From assembly GCA_029961075.1 (NCBI GenBank), contig JASBVL010000034.1:24242-88241 (forward strand): 64,000 nt of DNA. Reading direction: 5' to 3'. The notes beneath the pieces were generated by a model that saw nothing but the letters and a program-made list of their open reading frames with translations, was not told the DNA's origin and did not search any database. The DNA is from Sphaerobacter sp. GTDB lineage: Bacteria; Chloroflexota; Chloroflexia; Thermomicrobiales; Thermomicrobiaceae. How positions within the stretch are numbered: the stretch's first letter is position 1; every line of letters starts with the position of its first letter. The translations under genes and the position numbers were made by a program. Positions 33,177 through 41,702 of this stretch are shown here, in pieces.

Positions 33177-33410
33177 ATGGTCGACCATCGTGTGCAGATC
33201 CTCCTGGACGACGAGCGCTATAAGAAGGTGGTGCGGGAGGCCGAGCGACGTGGCACCTCGATCGCGGCCGTGATCCGCGACGCGATCGACCGGTTACCCA
33301 CGGATCTCGAAGCCCGGCGTGCCGCCATCGCCGCCATCTTGGCTGCAGAGCCGATGCCGGTTCCCCAGGACCCGGCGGATCTGCGGCGGGAGCGTGGCGC
33401 ACGCGCTTGA
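33177..33410 (+). CDS. Ribbon-helix-helix antitoxin-like protein, no toxin found
   Basis: Small protein of 77 residues. VQILLDDERYKKVVREAERR and GTSIAAVIRDAIDRL form the ribbon-helix-helix of VapB-like antitoxins. The C-terminal tail (AAIAAILAAEPMPVPQDP) is the part that would bind a toxin. The frame that follows for 190 bp encodes nothing like a PIN domain, so it is either an orphan or a stand-alone repressor. The ATG at 33177 lacks a ribosome binding site but sits just after a possible -10, suggesting a leaderless mRNA. Confidence 0.78.
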   Translation: MVDHRVQILLDDERYKKVVREAERRGTSIAAVIRDAIDRLPTDLEARRAAIAAILAAEPMPVPQDPADLRRERGARA

Positions 33411-33549
33411 TCGCATCGTCAGGGCCTGATCTCCAGCCGAGCGTCTATCCCCAGTCCATCGCTGTGCGCCGGGTCGGGCGTGCGACGTCGTGCCCGGTGG
33501 GGGTGTCAGCCCCATCGGACGACGACGGCGCGAGTGGGCGCCCAGCGTC

Positions 33550-33574
33550 CCCCGCGCCCAGTGTGGGCGCGGGG
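33550..33574. terminator. Bidirectional GC hairpin
   Basis: CCCCGCGCCCA, 3-nt loop GTG, TGGGCGCGGGG, a perfect 11-bp stem between the convergent RHH and amidase genes. No T-run. Confidence 0.6.
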
Positions 33575-33600
33575 CTGTGTGAGGCATGCCCCGGTGCCGG

Positions 33601-35109
33601 CTACGGCTCGCCCGGCAGGGGCGGCGTGGTGGCCGGCGGCCGCCGGTGCCCGGTCGCGCGCTCGAAGGCGTAGGCCAGCCGCAGCAGCGTCGGCTCGGCG
33701 AACGGGCTGCCGACGAGCTCGATGCCGACCGGAATGCCGTCGTCGGTGAACCCGGCGGGGACGGAGATGGCCGGCAGCGAGGTCTGCGCGGCGATCAGGG
33801 TGTTGGTCGGGAAGGTCAGGGTCGTCCACTTCCCCAGGTCGCGCTGGCGCGGCGGGAGGACCTGGACGTCGGGGTAGAGCAGCGCATCCAACCGGTGGGC
33901 CGCCAGGACGTTCAGCACGGCGCGCTGGAAGCGCGTCTGCGCCGTGAGCCGCCGGAAGTACTCGGGGTGCTCCTCCGGGTGGTCCGGTCCCTGGGCGATG
34001 CCCTCGAAGAGGTCCAGGCTGGGGTGGAACTGCTTGCTCGCGTAGATCTCCTCAACGGTCCGCACCGGCGCGCTCGGGCGGGCGGCGAGGAAGGCGTTGA
34101 TGTCGTGCTTCGACTGGAGCAGGTAGAGCGACGTCTCGGCGATGAAGTCCTGGAGGTCTGGGATGCTGACCGGGTCAATCACCTCGGCCCCGAGGCTGCG
34201 CAGATCGTCGATGGCTTGGTTCACCACGCGGTTCACGGGGCCGGACTCGGGGTCGTCGTCCGCGCCGAACGCCTGGCGCAGCACGCCGATGCGCGCGCCG
34301 CGGAGGCCGTCCTCGCGGAGCTCGGCGGTGTAGCTCGCCGGGCGGCGGGCGCTGGCCACGACCGCGGTGAAGGGGTCGCGCGGGTCGTAGCCGACGAGCG
34401 TGTCGAGCAGGATGGCGGCGTCGCGGACGGTACGGGTCATGGGGCCGGCGGTGTCCTGGAAGTAGACCAGCGGGGAGGCGCCGGAGCGGCTGATGAGGCC
34501 GGTCGTCACCCGCAGCCCAACCAGGTTGGTGAAGGAGGCGGGGAGTCGGATCGACCCGCCGGTGTCTTCCCCGATGCCGACGGCGCCGAGGTTGGCGGCC
34601 ACGCCGGCCGCGGTGCCGCTGCTGGAGCCGCCCGGGTCCCGGTCGAGCGCGTAGGGGTTCCGGGTCTCGCCGCCGGCCGAGCAGAAGGCGAACCAGGCGG
34701 TGGCGAAATCGGGCAGGGTGGTCTTGGCGAGGATGATCGCGCCGGCCGCCCGCAGCCGCTCCACGAGGTGGGCGTCCGCGCTCGGGACGTAGTCCTTCAG
34801 CGCGATGGAGCCGAAGGTGGTGCGGAGCCCGCGCGTCTCGAACTGGTCCTTGAGCAGCACCGGCACGCCATGCAGTGGGCCGGTGAGCGTCCCGCGCTCG
34901 CGGAAGGCGCGGTGGAGCGCGTCGGCCTCGTCGAGGGCCTGCGGGTTGACGGTGATGATGGCCTTCAGCTCCGGACCTTTCCGGTCGTAGGCCTCGATGC
35001 GCGCCAGGTAGGCCTCGACTAACTGGCGCGCGGTGATGTGCCCGCCGCGCAGGGCGGCATGGATGCGATCGATCGTCGTCTCTTCGAGCCGGAACGACAG
35101 CGGTGCCAT
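33601..35109 (-). CDS. Amidase-signature family hydrolase
   Basis: Amidohydrolase of 502 residues, the third amidase in the window. The triad lysine is in VPVLLKDQFETRG, the cis-serine in DPGGSSSGTAAG and the nucleophile in EDTGGSIRLPAS. The C-terminus shows LPAISVPAGFTDDGIPVGIE. The ATG at 35109 follows GGGAG; the frame is open for more than 700 codons upstream, but that part overlaps the opposite-strand GH15 gene and is arginine/proline-rich noise. No signal peptide. The closest general pattern is the plant/bacterial Asp/Glu-tRNA amidotransferase-like amidase; substrate unknown. Confidence 0.9.
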   Translation of the reverse strand: MAPLSFRLEETTIDRIHAALRGGHITARQLVEAYLARIEAYDRKGPELKAIITVNPQALDEADALHRAFRERGTLTGPLHGVPVLLKDQFETRGLRTTFGSIALKDYVPSADAHLVERLRAAGAIILAKTTLPDFATAWFAFCSAGGETRNPYALDRDPGGSSSGTAAGVAANLGAVGIGEDTGGSIRLPASFTNLVGLRVTTGLISRSGASPLVYFQDTAGPMTRTVRDAAILLDTLVGYDPRDPFTAVVASARRPASYTAELREDGLRGARIGVLRQAFGADDDPESGPVNRVVNQAIDDLRSLGAEVIDPVSIPDLQDFIAETSLYLLQSKHDINAFLAARPSAPVRTVEEIYASKQFHPSLDLFEGIAQGPDHPEEHPEYFRRLTAQTRFQRAVLNVLAAHRLDALLYPDVQVLPPRQRDLGKWTTLTFPTNTLIAAQTSLPAISVPAGFTDDGIPVGIELVGSPFAEPTLLRLAYAFERATGHRRPPATTPPLPGEP

Positions 35110-35379
35110 CGGAACTCCCTTCCCGCTCGGGCGCCCGGGCGACGGGCGCGGCAACGGCGGCCCCTCGCTCGGGCCCACGCTGGCGTGCTGCTGGATCGCT
35201 TCCAGCACGCCGGATGCCGCGGCTCCGCGCAGGACGCGCCGGGTTCCGGGGGACGAGGTGGCACGGGGCGTGCCGTCCGCTGCGCCCCAGGATGCCGCGG
35301 CACGCCGGGCGAGGGTGCCGTGGAACGGCGGTCGCGGCCAGATGAGCGGGTCGAGCGCGACCCGGAGGCGAGGGACGGC

Positions 35380-37248
35380 GTGCGGAGTCAGCCGGATGGG
35401 ATCGCGCCGCGGGAGTCGGCGTATCTCGCCATCGCGGACTACGGCGTGATCGGGGACGGGCGCAGCGTCGCGCTGGTGTCGCACACCGGCGCGATCGATT
35501 GGTGGTGCCTGCCGCGGGTCGACGGCGACCCGGTCTTCGCCCGGCTGCTGGACGACCGGCTCGGCGGGTCGTTCGCGATCCAGCCGCGCGGCCCGTTTCG
35601 TGGGCGCCAGGCGTACCTGGGCGCCACCAACGTGCTGGTGACCACCTTCACCACCGCCGAGGGTGAGGCGCGGGTGATGGACTTCATGCCGGCGCTGACG
35701 GAGGCGCAGAAGCGGCGCTATCCGGTGCCCTTCCGGGCGGTCGTGCGCCGGGTGGAGGGGGTCTCCGGCCGCGTGCCGATGCGGCTGCTGCTGCGTCCCC
35801 GCCCGGAGTACGGCGCGGTCACCCCGCAGGTGCGGCAGACCCGGGCGGATCGCTACGTGATGGCGTGGCGCCACGAGGCGCTGCACGTGACCGCCAGCAT
35901 TCCCCTGCGCATCGACCCGGGGACGCTCAGCGCCGACGTCGATCTCGTCCCCGGCCAGCGCGTCGACGTGGTGCTGTCCTACTCCAGCGAGGCCCCGGCC
36001 GAGCTGCCGACGCTGTCGAGCCTGGATCTGATCCAGCGGCTGACGCTGGCGTTCTGGGAAGGGTGGAGCGGGCAGTGCAGCTACGACGGGCCGTACCGGG
36101 AGGCGGTGCGCCGCAGCGCGCTGGCGCTCAAGCTGCTGACCTACGCGCCCTCGGGGGCGATCATCGCGGCGCCGACGACCTCGCTGCCGGAGGGGATCGG
36201 GGGCGTGCGCAACTGGGACTACCGCTACTGCTGGCTGCGGGACGCGGCCTTCACCATCCGCGCCCTGCTCAGCCTCGGCTACGGCCGCGAAGCGCTGGCG
36301 TTTGCCGAGTGGCTGCTCCACACCACCCGCCTCACCCACCCGGAGCTGCAGGCCCTCTACACGGTCTACGGCGAGGCCCACATTCCGGAGCGCACGCTTG
36401 CCTGGCTCGACGGCTATCGCGGCTCTCGGCCGGTGCGCGTCGGCAACGCCGCGGCCGACCAGTTCCAGCTCGACGTGTACGGCGAGGTGCTGGACGCGCT
36501 GCGGATCTACCAACGGGCGGGCGGGCGGTTCGACCGCGATGCGTGGCGCCTGATCGCGGGGATGGCGGACGTCATCGACCGCCGCTGGGCCGAGCCGGAC
36601 GACGGCATCTGGGAGGTGCGCTCGGGCCGTGCCCAGCATATCCACTCGAAGGTGATGTCCTGGGTCGGGCTGCAGGCCGCGATGGAGATGGCCAACCGCG
36701 CGCGCCGGCCGCTCCCGGTAGAGCGCTGGGGGCGGACCGCGGCGGCGATCCACGCCTGGGTGCAGCGCCACAGGTACGCCCCCCACCTCGGCGCGTTCAC
36801 GCGCACGCCGGGTGGGCCGGATCTGGACGCGGCGCTCCTGGTCATGCCGCTGGTCGGCTTCCTCCCCGCGCGCGATTCCCGGGTGGTCAGCACGGTCGCG
36901 ACGATCCAGCGGCGGCTGGCGCGGGGCGACCTGGTCTACCGCTATCTCGGGGAGGACGGGCTGCCGGGCGGCGAGGGGGCCTTCGTGCTCTGCTCCTTCT
37001 GGCTGGTGGAGGCGCTGGCGTACGTCGGCCGCCTCGACGAGGCGCACGCGCACTTCCAGCGCCTGCTCACGCGCCGCAACGCCCTGGGGCTGCTCTCGGA
37101 GGAGATCGACCCGGCCAGCGGGGCGCTGCTCGGGAACTACCCCCAGGCCTTCAGCCACATCGGCCTGATCAACGCCGCGCTGACGCTGCAGGAGGCGGAG
37201 CAGGGGCGGCTGCCGCGGCCCTTCTCCCAGGCGGTGATCCCGGAGTAG
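35380..37248 (+). CDS. Glycoside hydrolase family 15 (glucoamylase/trehalase-type)
   Basis: Cytoplasmic glycosidase of 622 residues. An N-terminal beta-domain begins IADYGVIGDGRSVALVSHTG and continues IDWWCLPRVDGDPVFARLLD. The (alpha/alpha)6 catalytic domain contains PTTSLPEGIGGVRNWDYRYC, followed by WLRDAAFTIRALL, and near the end LGLLSEEIDPASG, where the glutamate pair supplies the catalytic base, then GNYPQAFSHIGLINAAL. This is the layout of mycobacterial-type GH15 trehalases and of glucoamylase-like proteins. GTG at 35380, about six bases after GAGGG. No signal peptide, so the substrate is intracellular, perhaps trehalose or glucan. Confidence 0.9.
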   Translation: MRSQPDGIAPRESAYLAIADYGVIGDGRSVALVSHTGAIDWWCLPRVDGDPVFARLLDDRLGGSFAIQPRGPFRGRQAYLGATNVLVTTFTTAEGEARVMDFMPALTEAQKRRYPVPFRAVVRRVEGVSGRVPMRLLLRPRPEYGAVTPQVRQTRADRYVMAWRHEALHVTASIPLRIDPGTLSADVDLVPGQRVDVVLSYSSEAPAELPTLSSLDLIQRLTLAFWEGWSGQCSYDGPYREAVRRSALALKLLTYAPSGAIIAAPTTSLPEGIGGVRNWDYRYCWLRDAAFTIRALLSLGYGREALAFAEWLLHTTRLTHPELQALYTVYGEAHIPERTLAWLDGYRGSRPVRVGNAAADQFQLDVYGEVLDALRIYQRAGGRFDRDAWRLIAGMADVIDRRWAEPDDGIWEVRSGRAQHIHSKVMSWVGLQAAMEMANRARRPLPVERWGRTAAAIHAWVQRHRYAPHLGAFTRTPGGPDLDAALLVMPLVGFLPARDSRVVSTVATIQRRLARGDLVYRYLGEDGLPGGEGAFVLCSFWLVEALAYVGRLDEAHAHFQRLLTRRNALGLLSEEIDPASGALLGNYPQAFSHIGLINAALTLQEAEQGRLPRPFSQAVIPE

Positions 37249-37279
37249 GGGGCGTGGGGTGTGGCGGGCGGGGCGTGGT

Positions 37280-37375
37280 GAGCGGAGCGGCCGCGAACGG
37301 AGCACCGCCGTTCCCCGTCGCCGTCCTGCGTTGGCGGCATCGGTGTCCGCGGGAGGGCACCAGGCCCTCCCCTAC
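37280..37375. repeat. Intergenic repeat with GGAGGG/CCCTCC hairpin
   Basis: Holds GAGCGGAGC, GGAGCACCGCC and GAGGGCACCAGGCCCTCCC, which forms a hairpin with CACCAGG as loop, then CTACC. A diverged copy lies at about 11395-11475 (GAGCGGAGCACCGCC; GAGCACCAGGCTCTC; CCTACC). Confidence 0.5.
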
Positions 37376-37872
37376 CGGGGAACGGCGCGGCGCGCCGGCT
37401 TGGGGCGGTAGAAGGTGCCCAGGATGGCGCCGAAGGTGAGATGCGCCAGGATGGTGACGACGGCGGTCTGCCGCCCGTAGTTGATCGCCAGGAACCCGGG
37501 CGGCTCCAGCTCCAGGGTCGGCTCGGGGCCGCGGGCATCGGTGGCCATGCGCGGGTGCAGGCCGGGCAGCGCGGGGAGGCCCACGATGAGTACGAAGAGG
37601 GCATGCACCGCGCCGACCAGCATGCCCAGCCACCAGGTGGCGCGGCGGAAGTACTGGAAGGTCGCCGCGTAGAGGAGCGCGAAGATCCAGCCGTTCGCCA
37701 GGTGGAAGAGGAAGCCGTAGACCTTGGCGCGGTCGCGGTTCGGTGTGAGCGTGAGGCCCAGGATCAGCGGGAGGTCGATGCGGGTCTGCCCGATGGCGGC
37801 CGCGCCCCGCATGATGGTCGTTAGGACCGTCGTCCCGGTGAAGCCCCAGAGCAGGACGTCGCGAATGTTCAT
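37372..37872 (-). CDS. Four-helix membrane protein of unknown function
   Basis: Integral membrane protein of 166 residues with four hydrophobic segments: IRDVLLWGFTGTTVLTTIMR, FLFHLANGWIFALLYAATF, WLGMLVGAVHALFVLIVGLP, and TAVVTILAHLTFGAILGTFY. A loop GLHPRMATDARGPEP and the motif EPPGFLAINYG lie between helices 3 and 4. ATG at 37872 behind GGGGGGA. I do not recognise the family. It is divergent from the pseudo-receiver regulator gene. Confidence 0.75.
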   Translation of the reverse strand: MNIRDVLLWGFTGTTVLTTIMRGAAAIGQTRIDLPLILGLTLTPNRDRAKVYGFLFHLANGWIFALLYAATFQYFRRATWWLGMLVGAVHALFVLIVGLPALPGLHPRMATDARGPEPTLELEPPGFLAINYGRQTAVVTILAHLTFGAILGTFYRPKPARRAVPR

Positions 37873-37991
37873 GGCCGCATCCCCCCGTGTATCCGCCGCG
37901 CTCCGGCGCGGCAGACCTATAATCGACGCGGAGACCGCTCGCGCGGCCGGCCCCGCGTGCTCCTGTCGCCGCGCCTTGTGATTGGCCCGCC

Positions 37992-38621
37992 ATGCTCCGC
38001 GTCCTCGTCGCCGCACCCTATCCGATGACACGTGCCGGTCTGACGGCGCTCCTCGACACCACGCCGGAGGTCGCGGTGGCGGGGGTTGCCGACGACGTCG
38101 CCGCCGCGCTGGCCGAGGTCGAGGCGACCGCGCCCGACGTCGTCCTGCTCGCCCCGGACAACGAGGTCGAGGGCTGGCTGGAGGACCTGACCCGACTGAC
38201 CGACGGCGCCGGGCTGCCGCCGATCCTCCTCTTGGTCGACGCGCCCGAGGTGGCGCCGGAGGCGCTGCGCTCGGGGATCACGGGCCTGCTCCTGCGCGAT
38301 GCCGAGCCGGAGGAGATCGTGGCCGCGCTGCGCGCCGCTGCGCTGGGGCTGACGGTGCTGGATCGGCGCGCGGCGGAGCTGGTGACGACCGGCCCGGCGC
38401 CGCGCCCTGCGCCGGGCGCGGGGGAGCCGCTGACGCCGCGGGAGCGCGAGATCCTCCAACTCATCGCACACGGCTTGCCCAACAAGTCGATCGCGGCCGA
38501 GCTCGGGATCAGCGAGCACACGGTCAAGTTCCACGTCGGGTCGATCCTCGGCAAGCTGGGGGCCGCCAGCCGGGCGGAGGCGCTGGCGCGCGCGGCCCGC
38601 GCCGGGCTCATCGTGCTGTGA
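37992..38621 (+). CDS. LuxR/NarL-type regulator with degenerate receiver
   Basis: A 209-residue protein with a normal C-terminal helix-turn-helix (LTPREREILQLIAHGLPNKS, then ISEHTVKFHVGSILGKL) but a receiver that has lost its chemistry. The acidic pair of VVDDHP is AAPYP, the phospho-acceptor position reads VVLLAPDN with alanine in place of aspartate, and the conserved lysine is arginine (LLLRDAEPEE). It should therefore not be controlled by phosphorylation; ligand binding or constitutive DNA binding are alternatives. ATG at 37992. No kinase is adjacent. Two HtrA-like genes follow and may be targets. Confidence 0.87.
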   Translation: MLRVLVAAPYPMTRAGLTALLDTTPEVAVAGVADDVAAALAEVEATAPDVVLLAPDNEVEGWLEDLTRLTDGAGLPPILLLVDAPEVAPEALRSGITGLLLRDAEPEEIVAALRAAALGLTVLDRRAAELVTTGPAPRPAPGAGEPLTPREREILQLIAHGLPNKSIAAELGISEHTVKFHVGSILGKLGAASRAEALARAARAGLIVL

Positions 38622-38767
38622 GGGGATGGCCCCTGCTCCCCCCAGCGGATGGGCGGGGGACGAGGGGACGCCACCCTCCCCGTTCGTCTAGGTGCCGCGC
38701 TGCCGGATCGGGTGATTCGCGGGGGCGGTGCTCCTGCCTATGCTGGAGGCGAGAAAGGAGCATCTCC

Positions 38768-39688
38768 ATGAGCACCTCCAATGCAGGGAGCACGAACCTC
38801 TTGACCGCCCTCTCCGACAGCCTGGCCGACGCGGTCGCCACCGCGGCGCCGTCGGTCGTCCGGGTCGAGGCGCGGCGGCGGCTGGGCGCCACCGGGATCG
38901 TCTGGCACGCGGATGGGTTGATCGTCACGGCGGACCACGTGGTCGAGCGCGACGACGACATCACCGTCGGCCTGCCGGACGGGCGGGACGTGCGGGCGCA
39001 CATCGTGGGCCGAGACCCGGGGACGGATGTGGCCGTGCTGCGGGTGGACGCGACCGGGCTGATGGCGGCGACGGCCGCGCCGGGTGCGGCGCGCGTCGGG
39101 CACCTGGTGCTGGCCCTGGGGCGGCCGCACGGCGGCGAGCCGATGGCCACGCTGGGCCTGGTCGGCGCGGTGGCCGGGCCGTGGCGGACCTGGCGGGGCG
39201 GGACCGTCGAGCAGGTGATCCGCTCGGACGTGACGCTCTATCCGGGCTTCTCCGGCGGGCCGCTGATCGACACCGAGGGCCGGCTGATCGGCATGAACAC
39301 GTCGGTCCTCTCCCGCGGACTGCCGGTGACCCTGCCGCACGCGGTGCTGGCGCGGGTGGTCGAGGCGCTGGTGGCGAGGGGCAAGGTCAGCCGCGGCTAC
39401 CTGGGGATCGCGACGCAGCCGGTGGTCCTGCCGGCGGGCCTGCGGGCGCAGCTCGGGCTGGCGCAGGAATCCGGCCTGCTCATCGTGCAGGTGGAGCCGG
39501 GGAGCCCGGCCGAGCAGGCGGGGCTGATGCTCGGCGATATCGTGATCGCCTTCGGCGGGCAGCCGACGCCCGAGCCGCAGGCGCTGCAGGCGCGGCTTGA
39601 GCCGGGCAGCGTGGGCACGCAGCAGCCGGTGCGGGTCATCCGCGGCGGCGCGCTGGCGGACCTGACGGTCACGGTCGGCGAGCGGTAG
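38768..39688 (+). CDS. HtrA-like trypsin-fold protease with PDZ domain, cytoplasmic
   Basis: Serine protease-like protein of 306 residues. The triad is visible: His in VTADHVVERDD, Asp in PGTDVAVLRVD and Ser in YPGFSGGPLIDTEG, where the usual GNSGG is GFSGG. A PDZ domain covers about 205-300 (RGYLGIATQPVV, VQVEPGSPAEQAGLMLGDIV). There is no signal peptide or membrane helix, unlike DegP/HtrA, so it acts in the cytoplasm. ATG at 38768 with AAAGGAG seven bases upstream. The gene is 12 bp from a second HtrA-like gene. Confidence 0.88.
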   Translation: MSTSNAGSTNLLTALSDSLADAVATAAPSVVRVEARRRLGATGIVWHADGLIVTADHVVERDDDITVGLPDGRDVRAHIVGRDPGTDVAVLRVDATGLMAATAAPGAARVGHLVLALGRPHGGEPMATLGLVGAVAGPWRTWRGGTVEQVIRSDVTLYPGFSGGPLIDTEGRLIGMNTSVLSRGLPVTLPHAVLARVVEALVARGKVSRGYLGIATQPVVLPAGLRAQLGLAQESGLLIVQVEPGSPAEQAGLMLGDIVIAFGGQPTPEPQALQARLEPGSVGTQQPVRVIRGGALADLTVTVGER

Positions 39689-39699
39689 GGAGAGAACCG

Positions 39700-40614
39700 A
39701 TGGCGCTTGGAAGCACATGGGCACGGCTGGCGCCGCTGGCGGCCGAGATCGGCGCGGTGGCCGAGCGGCTGCGCCCCAGCGTCGTGGTCGTGGACAACGG
39801 CGCGGGCGCCGGAGCGGGCGTCATTTGGGCGGCCGACGGGCTGGTCGTCACCAACGACCACGTCGTGCCGGGTGAGCAGGCACGGGTGCAGCTGGCGACC
39901 GGGGAGACGGTGGCGGGCCAGGTGGTCGGGCGCGACCGACTCAACGACCTGGCCGCGATCCGCATCCCGCGCGCGAGCGTGCCGGCCGTGCCGGTGGGCG
40001 ACTCCACCGCGCTGCGCCCCGGCCAGCTCGTGCTGGCGATCGGGCACCCGCTCGGGCTGAATCATGCATTGACGCTCGGGATTGTCAGCGCCCTGCCCGC
40101 GGCCGACGAGCCGCGGGAGCTGATCCGGGCGGACCTGGCGCTGGCGCCGGGCAACTCCGGCGGCCCGCTGCTCGACGCCGCGGGGCGTGTCATCGGCATC
40201 AACGCCATGGTGGCCGCCCCGGGCGTGGCGCTGGCGGTGCCGAGCCACGTGGTCGGCGCGTTCGTGAGCCATCTGGGTGAGCCAGCCCCGTGGCTCGGGA
40301 TCACCGCCCTCCCGGTGCTGATCCCGCCGGCCTACCGGCGCAGCGCGGGCGCGGCGGCCGGGCTCCTGATCACCGAGGTGGCGCCCGGCGGGCCGGCCGA
40401 AGCGGCCGGGCTGCTGCCCGGCGACGTGATCGTCCAGGTGGCGGGGGAACCGATCCGGCAGCCGCGTCACCTGCTGGAGGCGCTGGCGCGGACGCCCGCC
40501 GGGGCTGAGCTCGCGCTGGCGATCTTCCGCGGTGGGCGACCGCTGGCGACGGCGGTGCGGCCCACGCTGCGGGCAGCGGGCAGCGACGCGCCGCCGGCCC
40601 GCAGCGCCGCCTAG
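39700..40614 (+). CDS. Second HtrA-like protease with PDZ domain
   Basis: Paralogue of the preceding gene, 304 residues. Triad: His in VTNDHVVPGEQ, Asp in LNDLAAIRIP, Ser in APGNSGGPLLDAAG. The PDZ domain (about 198-290) includes LITEVAPGGPAEAAGLLPGD. No signal peptide. ATG at 39700 with GGGAGAG upstream. It likely shares a transcript with its neighbour and ends before a strong hairpin at 40645-40678. Two soluble paralogues side by side suggest a mixed oligomer, which is inference. Confidence 0.88.
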   Translation: MALGSTWARLAPLAAEIGAVAERLRPSVVVVDNGAGAGAGVIWAADGLVVTNDHVVPGEQARVQLATGETVAGQVVGRDRLNDLAAIRIPRASVPAVPVGDSTALRPGQLVLAIGHPLGLNHALTLGIVSALPAADEPRELIRADLALAPGNSGGPLLDAAGRVIGINAMVAAPGVALAVPSHVVGAFVSHLGEPAPWLGITALPVLIPPAYRRSAGAAAGLLITEVAPGGPAEAAGLLPGDVIVQVAGEPIRQPRHLLEALARTPAGAELALAIFRGGRPLATAVRPTLRAAGSDAPPARSAA

Positions 40615-40644
40615 GCACGACCATCACCGCTCCTCCCCGTTGCC

Positions 40645-40678
40645 CGCAGCCTCGGGACCATGCGGTCCCGAGGCTGCG
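40645..40678 (+). terminator. Strong hairpin after the HtrA-like pair
   Basis: A perfect 15-bp stem (CGCAGCCTCGGGACC and GGTCCCGAGGCTGCG) with the 4-nt loop ATGC. No T-run follows. Confidence 0.7.
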
Positions 40679-40748
40679 CGTCTGCGCGTATGATTGAGGG
40701 ACAGCCCGACGGCACACCCGCCCCGCAGCACGGAGGGAGGCAGCAGCC

Positions 40749-41702
40749 ATGGCGTTGGTCATCCCGGGCATCCATCATCTTACGTCAATCGCGGCGGACC
40801 CGCAGCGGAACGTGGACTTCTACACCGGCGTACTGGGTCTACGCCTGGTCAAGGTCACCGTCAACTTCGACCTGCCCGACACCTATCACCTCTACTACGG
40901 GGACGAGGTGGGGACGCCCGGGACGATCCTGACGATCTTCCCCTGGTCGCGGGTGCCCCGGCGGCGGCCGGGCACCGGGCAGGTGGCCGTCACGGCCTTC
41001 GCCATCCCGGCGGCGTCGACCGGCTACTGGGTCGATCGGCTGCGGCGGCACGGGCTCGCCGTGGCGCGGCCCGCGGCGCGCGGTGAGGAGGAGGTCATCC
41101 CCTTCACCGACCACGACGGCTTGCAGTACGAGCTCGTGGCGCGCGACGACGGCCCGGCGCGCGCGGTCTGGGCCGGGGGACCGGTGCCGCCGGAGCACGC
41201 CATCCGCGGCTTCCACGGCGTCACCATCTGGGAGGCCGAGCTGGAGCCGACCGCCCGGCTCCTGACGGAGCTGCTGGGCTTCCGGCTGGTGGGCGAGGCG
41301 CGTGACCGCCTGCGCTTCGTGGTGGGCGAGGGGGCCGCGCGGGCGGTGATCGACGTGGTCTGCCCGCCGGGGGTGGCGCCCGGGGCGGAGGACGTCGGCA
41401 CGGTACACCACATCGCCTGGCGCACGCCCGACGAGGCCGCGCAGCGTGCCTGGCGCGAGCGGCTGACGGCGGCCGGGGTCCCGGTGACGCCGGTGCGCGA
41501 CCGGCAGTACTTCAAGTCGATCTACTTCCGCGAGCCGGGCGGGGTGCTGTTCGAGATCGCCACCGACGCGCCCGGCTTCGCGATCGACGAGCCGGTGGCG
41601 GCGCTGGGCACCAGCCTGAAGCTGCCGCCGTGGTACGAGCCGCAGCGGGCCGAGATCGAGCGGGCCCTGCCACCGCTGACTCCCCGGGCGCGTGGGGGGT
41701 GA
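40749..41702 (+). CDS. Glyoxalase/ring-cleaving dioxygenase, MhqO-like
   Basis: Vicinal-oxygen-chelate protein of 317 residues with two glyoxalase modules. The first begins IPGIHHLTSIAADPQRNVDF, continues YTGVLGLRLVKVTVNFD and ends QYELVA; the second begins IRGFHGVTIWEAELE and contains VHHIAWRT and FREPGGVLFEIATD. Metal ligands would be His in GIHHLT, His in VHHIAW and Glu in LFEIAT. Length and blocks match MhqO/MhqA-type hydroquinone dioxygenases, which are Fe(II) enzymes. ATG at 40749 behind GGAGGGAGG. Substrate is inferred. Confidence 0.88.
   Translation: MALVIPGIHHLTSIAADPQRNVDFYTGVLGLRLVKVTVNFDLPDTYHLYYGDEVGTPGTILTIFPWSRVPRRRPGTGQVAVTAFAIPAASTGYWVDRLRRHGLAVARPAARGEEEVIPFTDHDGLQYELVARDDGPARAVWAGGPVPPEHAIRGFHGVTIWEAELEPTARLLTELLGFRLVGEARDRLRFVVGEGAARAVIDVVCPPGVAPGAEDVGTVHHIAWRTPDEAAQRAWRERLTAAGVPVTPVRDRQYFKSIYFREPGGVLFEIATDAPGFAIDEPVAALGTSLKLPPWYEPQRAEIERALPPLTPRARGG

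Noticed and set aside
33411..33600. Toxin gene partner downstream of the RHH protein
   Set aside because: The short frames here carry none of the acidic motifs of PIN domains and no other toxin pattern; the space also holds the bidirectional hairpin.
35110..37305. N-terminal extension of more than 700 codons to the amidase at 33601
   Set aside because: The extension is antisense to the GH15 gene and shows no conserved motif. A good ribosome binding site and the start of amidase similarity coincide at 35109.
37992..38621. Ordinary two-component response regulator
   Set aside because: The phospho-acceptor aspartate is alanine (LLAPDN), the acidic pair is absent and the lysine is arginine, so it is described as a pseudo-receiver instead.
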